Origin: Brachycybe producta | Taxonomy: Eukaryota; Arthropoda; Diplopoda; Playtdesmida; Andrognathidae | Direction: 5' to 3' | Length of the DNA stretch: 64,000 bases | Assembly (NCBI GenBank): GCA_036925085.1 | Contig: JAUPFP010000001.1 | Coordinates: 18,475,342 to 18,539,341, forward strand | Shown here: positions 44,842-55,700 of the stretch, one piece after another | Position numbering within the stretch: the first letter of the stretch is position 1 | Layout of the letters: every line of letters starts with the position of its first letter | Notes under the pieces: generated by a model | What the model was told of the DNA's origin: nothing | Database searches by the model: none | What the model saw: the letters and a program-made list of their open reading frames with translations, nothing else | Made by a program: the position numbers and the translations under genes

Positions 44842-47800
44842 CCCGTGGGGGTGGTTGGTCCCCTATTGGGTGCCTCCCCAGGTGGCGGATAGGGGAATGC
44901 CCACCAGATATGGAGGGTACTGAGGGCATAAAATACTCAGGGCAGACCAAAACCAAACCACGCCATTGCCGGTCCCCCAGCCCGGGTGCAAAAGTTGAGG
45001 GTCGACGTCAGGTTGGCAGCCGGTTGTAAAGATTTGCCAAAACATATGATGTTGGTTCGAAATAGTATTCCGAATATGGCTAGGGCGTCCCCGCCATAAG
45101 CGACGCGCAGCTGCAATGCCCGGTGGCTGTGACAAATTGGCAAGGGCTACCCCACAGTGGATGGGTGGGGCTAAAGAAGCGAGTCCAGCATCAACAAAAA
45201 GGAGGTCTTGGAAGTAGTGGTAGAAGTGGAGGTACTAAACTTAGGTTTGGCACCTGGAATATAGGGAGTTTGACAGGGAAGACTAGGGAGTTATCTAGTG
45301 TTCTAAAGGCTTGGAGGGTAAATGTTGCATGTCTGCAGGAGACAAGATGGAAAGGGGATAAATCCAGGGACATTGGGGATGGGTATAAATTAATTTATGC
45401 AAGTAGTGAGGAGGGTAGACATGGAGTGGGAATTGTCCTAGATCAGGAACTCAGACATAGTGTGGTTGAGGTTAGGCGGATAAATAGTAGGCAGTAGGCA
45501 GTAGGTAGTTTGGGGTGGCATTGTTATAAATGTAGTTAGTGCATATGTCCCCCAGGTTGGATTAGATACAGCCAGGAAGCTAGTATTCTGGGAACAGTTT
45601 GATGACCTAATGTTGGGCCTGAGTAGGAAGGAACGGGTAATAATTGGTGGGGACTTTAACGGACATGTAGGTAGAGGTAGGGAAGGGTATGAAGAGGTAC
45701 CTGGTGGGTGGGGCTATGGAGAGCGAAATAAAGCAGGGGAGAGTATCCTGGAGGCAGCAGTGGCACATAAGTTAATTTTAGCAAACACACTATTCCAGAA
45801 CCGAGAGGAACATTTGATTACTTTTAAGAGCAGGGCAGGAGAATCCCAGATTGATCTCTTCATGATTCGTAATGAGGATAGAAACAAGTGCAAGGATTGT
45901 AAAGTGATACCGAGTGAAAACTTAGCGGGACAACATAGGCTAGTAGTGTTAGACCTAAAACCTAGGGGTGCAAAACAGGTGGTCAGACATAGAGGAGAGA
46001 CAGCAATTAGGTGGTGGGCATTACCAGACAAGGTGGAAGAGTTTAAGAAAATGGCAGGTAAGATAGCATGGGATTTAGATGGCACTGCAGGAGAGCTGTG
46101 GACAAGGGTAGCACAACAGATCCGTGATTGTGGAAACGAGGTACTAGGGACAGTACGAGTAGGGGGTCTCGATTAGACAGAGAAACTTGGTGGTGGGATG
46201 AGGAGGTACAGATGGCAGTTAAAAAGAAGAAAGATGCTTTCAAGACTTGGTGGCACGATGGAAGCAGGGAGGCCCAGATAGAATACAAGCGTGCCAAGAT
46301 AGAGGCCAAACAGCAGGTAGCCTTAGCAAAGCATAAGAAATATGAGGACATGTATGCCAAGTTAGGTACCAGAGCAGGAGAAATGGCAGTATATAGAATA
46401 GCTAGGGCTCGGGAGAATAAAGGCAGAGATATTGAAAAGGTGGTGAGTGTTAAGGATAATGGGGGCAAAGTATTGTGGGGTAGGGAGCCAGTACGAAACA
46501 GATGGGGGAATATTTTAGTAAGCTTATGAATGAGGGGGTAGAGCAGGAGCCTATCACTGGAAGAAATAATGATAGAGAAGTGGAGCAGGTTAGGGCTGAG
46601 GAAATTGTTCAGGCATTGCGAAAAATGAAGCTAGGGAAGGCTTTAGGGCCAGATGAGATACCAGTAGAGGTGTGGAAGGTCTTGGGGAATGTTGCCATTT
46701 CCTGGCTCACAAAGTTATTCAATAGATTGGCTATGGGAGATAGAATGCCAGGTGCATGGCGGGACAGCTGGTTAGTGCCTATTTTCAAAGGGAAGGGTGA
46801 TGTTCAGGAATGCGGGAACTATAGAGGTATTAAATTGATGAGTCATACGATGAAGCTTTGGGAGAGAGTAATTGAAGCTCGAATACGGGGTAAAACTGCA
46901 ATTGGGGGAAGTCAGTTTGGGTTTATGCCAGGAAAATCCACAATGCACCCTATTTTTGCCGTAAGGCAAGTTATTGAGAAGTTTTGGGCTGCCAAGAGAG
47001 TTACACATGGTATTTATAGATCTAGAGAAAGCCTATGACAGAGTACCATGGACGTTATTGTGGGAGGTCTTACAGAAGAAGGGGGTGGGTGAGAGTTATA
47101 TAGATATGGTGAGGGACATGTATAGGGATGCACGGACAAGCGTTAAGACTGCCTGGGGGTTTTCTGACAGTTTTCGTGTTAGGATTGGTGTGCACCAGGG
47201 CTCAGCGCTTAGTCCATATCTATTTATTTTGGTCCTGGATGAGTTACTGGCAGGGGTGAGGCAGGAGGTTCCCTGGTGTATGCTGTTTGCAGATGACATA
47301 GTCTTAGTTGGGGAATCCAAATTGGAACTCGAGATAAGGTTAGAGGAGATTAGGAATGCCTTGGAATCAAAGGGGTTGAAAATAAGTAGGGCAAAAACGG
47401 AGTACATGAAATTTCAGTGGGATGGAAAAGAACAGTTGAATGAGGGGATTAGACTTGGGGACAGTTTAATGCAGCAGGTGCATGACTTCAAATATTTAGG
47501 ATCTGTGCTGCAAGATGATGGGAGCTTAGACTTAGACATCACAAACCAGATAAAAGCAGGTTGGCATAGGTGGAGGCAGGCTAGTGAGGTTTTATGTGAC
47601 AGGAAGTTACCTATAAAATTGAAGGGAAAGTTTTATAGAACAGTAGTCAGACCAGCTATGCTGTATGGGTCAGAATGTTGGGCAGTCAAGAAGGTGCATG
47701 AGGATAGAATGCAGGTAGCTGAGATGAGAATGCTAAGGTTTATGAGTGGGGTGACCAGAAGGGATAGGATCAGAAATGATTTTATTAGGGGTAGTGTAGG

Positions 47801-48101
47801 GGTAACAAATATAGTAGAAAAGATGCAGGAAAATAGGCTGCGGTGGTTTGGGCATGTCCTCAGGAGTGGAGAAGATGGGCTGCTGAGACAGGCAATGAAC
47901 TTAGACCTGGGAATAAAATGGGGTAGAGGAAGACCCAAGCAAACCTGGGATGTGGTAGTAAAATGGGATATGGTGGCATGTGGGGTCACTGGGGGCTTGG
48001 TGCAAAATCGAAACGAGTGGAGAGTTAGAACCAGCAAGGCCGACCCTGCTGCTTGCGAGATAAGGTACAGGAAATGATGATGATGATGATGATGATGAGT
48101 T
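44842..48101 (+). mobile_element. RTE-clade LINE, near full length
   Basis: About 3.26 kb, flanked by GTGATTGGG on both sides (ending 44841; 48102-48110), a target duplication in the CR1 3' UTR. It has an APE endonuclease (FGTWNIGSLTGK; LQETRWKG; IGGDFNGHVGR) in frames 45123-45497 and 45610-46176, then RT (GPDEIPVEVWK, FGFMPGKSTM, VFIDLEKAYDRVP, VHQGSALSPYLFILVL, MLFADDIVLVGE) and a C-terminal region (LYGSECWAVKK, RWFGHVLR) to 48077. At least four frameshifts break what should be one ORF. It ends in (ATG)n at about 48074-48098, as RTE elements do. Confidence 0.9.
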
Positions 48102-48257
48102 GTGATTGGGAGCAATCCCTCCCTGCCACATGGCTTTCGAGCTGATTGCAGGTGTACTTAATTGAATTGAATTAATGACATATTTAGTTGTTTTTATTGC
48201 ATTAATACATGCATATTTTGTTGCTTTTAAGTGCATGAACCTCCTTGGCAGTCCTTG
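48102..48257 (+). mobile_element. Displaced CR1 tail and right half of the MITE
   Basis: 48102-48171 is the CR1 3' end (GGGAGCAATCCCTCCCTGCC, TTGAATTGAAT tail). 48172-48257 is the right half of the GGGCAAGGACT MITE, ending TTGGCAGTCCTTGCCC. Confidence 0.8.
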
Positions 48258-48779
48258 CCCTAGTTATTATCCGAAACTGAAACACGAGGGTAAATGCAAA
48301 TGCAATTTTTATTTTAACTAAGAGAAGATTATGCAAAATATACATATGGTGTATTTGAAAATAAGTTGTGCCACACATCAGACTTGTTTTTATTTTTCAA
48401 ACAGATGTTGCAACGATTCACAAACTTCCCAATCCAAGTTGAAAAAAAAAATAACGTAGTTTTTCAGTCGTGCGCGGTTGCAACATATTTAAAGTTTAGC
48501 AGTCACAGTGAAAGAATACATATTCCACACATTCTGAAATTCTAATTGTTAGAGCTTAACAGATTTAACAATGCAACCACAACGTGCTCGGTTATCGTAT
48601 TCTCAAAGGTACAATAACGTGGCTATGAGCTTTTTTTCTGGGCGCTTAACTAACGTTGCAGATAGATAGCTAAACAATCAGAATTTAGGAATGTGGAAAT
48701 AATAATTAAACTAAAAAAAACGAAAAAAAAAATTGTCACACTTTTTGACGATCAACTTAGTGGGGACAGTTCCTTCACT

Positions 48780-49850
48780 CTAGTCTTCTGCCTTAAAATG
48801 AGTGCAGAACCCAACATCATTATAGTGATAAACCTTTGTAACGGACCTCCTAGTAGAATCTGTGTGAGGCTGACGACAGATGCACTCTTTTTCTTTAGCG
48901 TTATATTCCCCATGGCTGTCATGACCAACCCTGTCATGACAGAAACGAGTACAAGTCTCGTGTGACGTGATTGAGACCCCATGTCCCGTACCACTTCGAA
49001 GTTCTGGAAACAAATCTTTAGTTTGCATCCTATAGAAATTTGCTGTTGTGGGGACATCGCCGTGGTAAAAACAGTCGCATTGTTCGGTAGTTTCATTCAA
49101 AATGCCCCTTCCGGTTGCTTCTTCTTGCTGACAGAATACTTGGCCTTGCCCTTGCAGCATTTCAACAGTTTCATTCTCCATTTTGAAAGTTTCAATTATA
49201 TGCCCTAAATAATAATGAGTCTTGTTAATTGTTTAAAAAATAATTAATACTCGTTTTCACAAGGACAGTTTTGCAATAGTTGCTGTGATGACAGCAGCCC
49301 ATATGGAACAAATACCATATTATATGGCTGAATATTATCATTGATCAATGCATGGTATTAAATATCACTTCATGTTTGAGTGCTGTTTATTCGAAATTGA
49401 AATTAAAAACTAGAATTCCACCACCAATTTCACTTAAATTTCATTTTCTAGTCGTTTCTTACCACTAACTGCATCAATTTCATCGAGCAGTTGGAATGCA
49501 ATCAATAGTAGTAGACCCAGGCCTACAGTAGACATAACGAGTTTTCCAAACATTGTGACACCTAGATAACATTTATTTACAATTATTCAGTATGTTCTTC
49601 GTTAAATTCAGATATATCACTTAAATCATTAAAAAAAACTTTTCTTACTTTCAAATATTATAAGTTATATGAAAAATTTATGATTTTTAAATAAAAAAAA
49701 GTGAATGTTTGGACTTGGCATGCCAGGCTTTACCTTTGAAGTAAGCCCTTAAAAGTCGTTAATTCGAAAGATTCTGATAAAAAGTGACTTCAAGTGAGAG
49801 TTACCAGAAATGATGATAAAACCACGTAATCTACTCCACCTTTATATAGG
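48780..49850 (-). CDS. Secreted Cys-rich protein, copy C
   Basis: Exons 49553-49463 (signal peptide) and 49204-48780; 171 residues, the same exon lengths as copies A and B. TATATAAAGG is at about 49849-49840. The second module is almost that of copy B, while the C-terminus (THFKAED) is like copy A. In the first module the leading cysteine is replaced (QGQVFC instead of QCQVFC), so one disulfide is probably lost there. A glutamate replaces glycine before CDC. The reading frame is otherwise intact. Confidence 0.75.
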
Positions 49851-49979
49851 CAATAGGGTCTATTGTTACAGTTTTTTTAAGAAAACAGATGGGTTTCAAA
49901 AAAACAGTTTCATGTGATTGGTACACGTTGCCACAGAAAGGAAGCACGTTTTAAAATGGCTATAACAAAAAAAAAACCT

Positions 49980-50896
49980 TAAGAGCCTATATGTGTGACG
50001 CCATTTTGAATATTAGCAGATGACAATTATAGTTCCACTTTTCGCCGTTTAGTGGCGCCCCACAGCTATGCCATTGAAACCAATGAGAAAGAGAAAATCC
50101 TATTTTAAAAAATACATGGTTCAGGCAAATGTTTTGTTTTCTGCAACAAAAATTGTGATTTTCAAAATTCAAATTGCAATATGTACATAACAATATTGCT
50201 CATCCAGTGATACGTTGGTACAAGTTTATAATTAGTTTTTCTATTTTTAATTTCATTTTAAAATCTCGTATTTTTTTAGCTCATGTTAAATCCCATAGGC
50301 GACAAACGCTCCTCCGTTTATACATTTTATAGGATCTAAATTTCCCACTAACCATAAGTTTCATGATACCCTAAAATTTGACCATTAATTGTATACGACT
50401 CAAATTACTCACCATTGTAGATCAAAAGTTGCTCTTCCTTTTTTCAGTAGTGCATATTTACCCAAAAAAGAGCCGTTATTAAAATATACCCACTTTTATC
50501 CATCGATAAGAGAGAAAATGGCGGAAAAAAGTGTATCAAAATTGATTTTTTGCCACATGTTGACGTCACAGCTACAGAAGCGCCTACATGCGAAGATTTT
50601 TGTAAGTTTTTTTTCACTGTAGGCGTAACCTTTTCGTTTCAACCATGGCACAGAATAAGGATATATACAGAAGGAAAACTCTAGAGCGGCGCCTTTGAAG
50701 TTGCTGCGACAGAATTTCATGACCTTGGACTGAAGCTTCTTTTATTTTAACCGGTTACTTGATGGCCGCCATTTTGAAATGTATTACTATGTTTGGTAGT
50801 TTTGTGTTATTCATTTGATTAAATGGAAACATTAGGAGGAAACAAATACTTTTTAAACGTGAAAAATTTGAAGAAAAAAAAATACTTTGAAGAAAA
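49980..50896. other. No gene seen
   Basis: AT-rich spacer between block C and the Gypsy element. GACGCCATTTTGAA (49998) and GGCCGCCATTTTGAAA (50763) are similar short motifs. 50150-50290 resembles 32640-32770. Confidence 0.3.
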
Positions 50897-51922
50897 TGCA
50901 AGATTCCTCCCCTCTTGTCTTGTAACACTGCCGGCTCTCGCCGTCTGCTCATGAGATAGCAGACGATATTTTCGCTGTTATTCAAAAGAGGGAAGTTCCA
51001 GCGCAGGTAGTGCTCCTTGCACTATGAGCACTCCTGGAGTTCTATGGGGATCGCGGCTGTCGACTCTCAATCAGCGCAGCCGTTTCTTTCAGTTATTGCT
51101 GTTGCGGGGGGGGGGGGGGGGGTTGCAAACTTCATATAAAGCAATTTGGATAAAGGAGGTTTTATTCAAATTATTTAGTTAGGTTCACAGTACATATGAT
51201 TAATGGCAACCCAAAACGAGGAGAGTATGGCCTATGTCGTCCCTGTAGGAGTTCGGCCTCAGTTGTCTTCTGCGTCTTTCGTTTTCGTTTCGGCGGTGGT
51301 GGCTCCTTTCGTCCAAGCGCCGTTACTAAATTCAGCTATCTGTTGTCGTCTGCTTGTCTTTTCAATACATATATCAGAGATGCTATTTTCATTTACAAAT
51401 GTGCAGACCGGACAGAGCCTCCGGCTGCAACGCACATCAAGGCAGACTCGACTCTCTTCGAAAGTGAGAGGCCAAGAATATATACACGTGCTAACCAAGT
51501 CACGTGATATATCTCCGGCCAATCATTTTCGAAGTTAAACATATCGATTAAGGACATTTTTAAATCGGGCCACCATAGTAGTCTATGGTGACCACAAGAA
51601 ATACATTAAATCAGAGTTTATTTCAATATCTAGCATTGGGCCAGAAATGGGGTTTACTGTCCCAATGCTAGCCTATGCGAAAGTTGTAAACGATCGAAGA
51701 AAGTTTGTTAGCAATAAAAGATTCGAAGAAAGTCTCAATAAATGCTCTTTATTTAAAAGGGGTTAAGTGGAAGTGGCTTTTATGCCTTGGGTAAAAAGTA
51801 AGAGATTGAGGGCAGACCACATCCGGTTGCTATGACAACACAAGCAAGAGAAAGACGGAGGTAATGACGTCACTATGCATGACGTCACGCCAATGTTGCT
51901 AGAGAAAGATGGGGTCGTTACA
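50897..51922 (-). repeat. 3' LTR of the Gypsy element
   Basis: 1026 bp, TG...CA. It contains a poly-G run (51106-51122), ACACGTGC, TGACGTCA twice near 51865-51887, and a direct AGTCTATGG phrase. It is the same length as the 5' LTR. Confidence 0.95.
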
Positions 51923-51930
51923 CCCCCCTC
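51923..51930 (-). other. Polypurine tract
   Basis: GAGGGGGG immediately precedes the 3' LTR on the minus strand, the usual plus-strand primer position. Confidence 0.8.
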
Positions 51931-52778
51931 AACCAAAATGAAGCACGTCCTCGTGCTTTGAACATGCGTCTTGAAACACGAAGTGTTAGAAAAAGGAAGG
52001 ATGACTCCCCAAAAAAACTTCCCCAAGCCCCCCATCAATCAACGCGCCTATCAAAAAGACACATGTGTTTGTTTACATTACAATCAATGTATATAACTCG
52101 ACTTCCAATGCAACCCAGAAGCGCCCTTCACCACATGCGCTAAAATCGCAAGACATAACGGAATCGGTTGTTATTTACACTCCCAAACGCTGCCTTATGT
52201 TAAAAGAAAACGACAGACAATACAGCAGGTATCAGAAAAAAATATTTCGTATTCGATAAAACAACAAAGAATAATAACACAGTTACAAAAATATACGTTA
52301 AACAAGATACATGTTAAAACACACGATGACCGTCTTCTCGTATTGGGTTTTGAATTAACCATTAAAAGCGCAAAAAAAAACAATATAATAATACAATATC
52401 GTAACACCAGTTATGAAACCAAAGGCAATACCATAAGAATGATAACAAAAAGAGTTTGGAATTCGACTTGAACTCAAAAAAAAAATATAAAAGAAAAAAA
52501 AAATGACACATGTTTATGATCGAGATATAATGATTACATTTATCAATATAAGCATGGAAAAAAAACGTTAGGAATCCAAAAAAAAACCCAGATTTTCTTC
52601 CCAAGGAACTGTATTACCACCTGATTTAAATGCTATACAATATTTGCATATAACTTCATATAACAATATAACTTCTGCAAAATAGACTGACAAATGATAA
52701 TATAATAAAAATGATTAGGAGGCCGTTCGAACATGGTAATACCTGCAAAGAGATAAAACATCAAGCAATCGTAAAACA
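51931..52778 (-). other. Non-coding 3' internal region of the Gypsy element
   Basis: A/T-rich 850 bp between the end of pol and the polypurine tract. I see no env-like frame with signal peptide and transmembrane segment here. Confidence 0.5.
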
Positions 52779-55700
52779 TTAATTATCCCCCAGATCCCAG
52801 GGTTCGGCCCATTTGTTTTTTCTTGGGTCGAGATCGGTCCCTCGGAGACGATTTAGAAGTTCAGCAAACGTCTCGCTGTCGTCAGCTGGTGGGATTCGAT
52901 GCGTGGTTCGAACCTTTTCTCGAAACAGCCGTCCAAACGTCTCAGCAGCCCTGTCCTCGTCGGTCCCCAGGCTTGATCCATAGTTGAATCGTAACGATGG
53001 CTGCGGGTCCTCCCGTAAGTGGACCAGAGCCCGTATCCATTTTTCCAAATTGAGTTGAAGGACATTCTTGGGTTTCGGGTGGGGGTTTGTATAAAACGTG
53101 CAGACCCCGCTCGATGTGTTGATCCATATGATCCCGTAATCCTTTCCGTGTCGAATACCGATTGCGTGTGCTCTTCCCGGGACTTGCGCTGTCCAACGCA
53201 GGGGAATCGGATCGTTAACGCAATACGATCCCTCGTACTGGAACTCGTCCCCTGTTTCGTACAACTCTCCTTGCATCAGGATCATCATGTTATTGAGGAC
53301 CTGATCCCGTCGGCCATACCCATAATAAGGATATCTTCCTGAACCCATGGTCCGTTCTTCTATCATCTTGGCAACACCAGGCAAGTGGAGTAGGCGCAAC
53401 CGTTCCTTTTCTAAGGCGGCGATCCGTCGTCGGCCATCCCAAGTTCCGAAATTTCGCAAGGTATCTGCTGAGGAGAGAGGTGCCATCATTTGTGGTTGGT
53501 CAATTTCATAGCTCGAGAAATAGAGAGCCGGTGTAGAAGAACACAGGGCTTTCGGGCTCGATACTTTGAAATTGGCTCGTTCCAGCATCGTCTTTCCTCT
53601 TCCTTGTCCAGGAGGCACCGGAGGTAGCGGCTTCTCATTGACGACTCGAGTTTCTCGAAGGATCAGATTTTGTAAAGTTTGTTCAACCTCATACATCCGA
53701 CGACATAAGTTTAACTCATATCGAGTGGGTGGATTCCCCAAAGGCTGCCCGGAGGAGCTGTTTTCGTCGGAGGATAAGCTGATCCCATCCGAAGAATTCT
53801 GCTCGGCTTCGCTGAGCTCTTCAACTTGCTCCACCTCCTCGATCTCTATCAGTTGGTCGTTCATTCCATCGCCCATTAAATTTTCCTGGGTTGTCGGCCC
53901 TCTGTATCGTACTAGTCGATAATCTTCGCTGTCCGAGTACTCGACTTCAGACTTCATCGTTTTTCGGTCTGACATAATTCTTCCAACAAGTAATTTAACT
54001 TTCTCTTTGAGATTTTGGGAAAACAAAGAAATTGATGTTGCTTGGTGTTTTCTCCCAACTTGAATATTTAGCCTCGTGTTATGTAGAAGATTTAGAGATA
54101 AAACTTTAATTAACAACGGGGTTTCCTTTCGTAATTTAGGGGTCTTTAGCTTATTGGCTGACTGCTGTGATGAGATCACTTTTGTTGCCCGTTTAGACCC
54201 CTGGAGGGTTGTTATTTGACCTGTTACTTTTGTGTTGATTTTGCAAAGTTTCTTTGCATCCGCTTCGTTCACGTCCGCGCCCCACACTTCCGCTTCCGTT
54301 TCATCTTTTTCCTTTTCCTTGATTTCCGTCTTTCTGTGCTTTGTTGGATGATTGTCGCGTCGTAGATAGTGAGTCCAGATATCGCTGAGGTCTGAATCCA
54401 CCTGCGGAGGGTTCCATACCTTCCAGGCAGTACTCCATGGTCTGTGCTTCATTTTTTCCGTAAATACCTTGTAACCCGAATTTCCGTATAATTTAGGTTT
54501 TAGGGAGGTAATGGGCCAGCCACTGCTCCGTAGATTGGTGATCGTCACTACGTTCCAGCCGCCATTTTTTTCTTGTTTCATCAATTCCGTCTCCGTGAGG
54601 CAAATTACGTCACTTCCTTGTTTTGATTCCAAAGCATGGGGGATTCCTTTTCTCGTCGCGTGATGACTTTTCATTGGGGGATTGTAAACAATTCCACCAG
54701 CCGGGTGCCTTTGACGTTTTCCCATTTGCGGTTTATCCATCTCCGCTTCGTTTTTAATGCCTTTTTCCTCCTTGAGGACATATTTTGCGTAGGAGTGGTT
54801 TTCCATTTTAAAACTTCGGATGCCGCTGCCAGTAGGTGCGTAATTCACAACGATCTCGTCTTTTTGCTCGTATAAGCTACAGGCGCGGTTATTTCTTTTC
54901 TGTTGAACCATGTTGGGAGAGGCAGGCGTCAGTCCCTCTCGATTATCTCTGTATTGGACCTCGGTAACCCAGTTACATGGCGCTTCCGTTTCGATTCTTT
55001 CCATATTAATCCAGCGAACGTGATTATTGACAGGTGAATTATCCAAGATTACGAGGTTGTTTTCGGGTTTGCGTAGGTCACAGGTGCGATAATATTTCTT
55101 GAGGTTAACCACGTTGAAGGTGTCACGGGCTAGTTTTCCTCTTCCGTCTTGAAACTCAACTTCGAATACCAAGTGGCTCAATTTCCTCGTGACGACTCCC
55201 GGTCCTTTGAAAGGCAGAGCTAACTTCTGAGCTAATCCTAGCTTTGGAGCGTAGTCTCTAATTAACACCTCGTCCCCTACATTGAACTCATCCGGTGCTC
55301 GTCTTTTTGAATCATACTGTTTCCTTTGTTTCTCTTGCGCAGTTCGTAGGTTTGCATGAGCATCTTTTAGCTCAGGCCGCTCCAACAGGTTGATTTCCTC
55401 TCGTGAGGCTATCTCGGGAGCGGATGGCACTACGTTGTCAATCGGCTCTCGAGCTTTTCTCCCAAACATCAATTCAAATGGAGTGTATTTCATGGATGAC
55501 TGTATGGCTGTGTTGTATGCCCATACAGCATCATCGAGTGCGCTGTGCCAATCTGTTTGGAATTTCAAGGGATCAAGATACCTTCTTATGATTTCAATCA
55601 AGGTTCGATTACACCTTTCGGCAAGCCCGTCTGCTTGTGGGTGATACGCCGTGGTATAATGGTGCTTGATACCATATTCTTTCAGACAAGTATCTACTTG

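Noticed and set aside
51196..51538. Open frames inside the LTRs (51196-51538, repeated at 61453-61795)
   Set aside because: They lie within U3/R regions, exist on both strands and have no domain signal; LTR sequence explains them.
51931..52778. Envelope gene in the Gypsy element
   Set aside because: No frame with signal peptide and membrane anchor was found.
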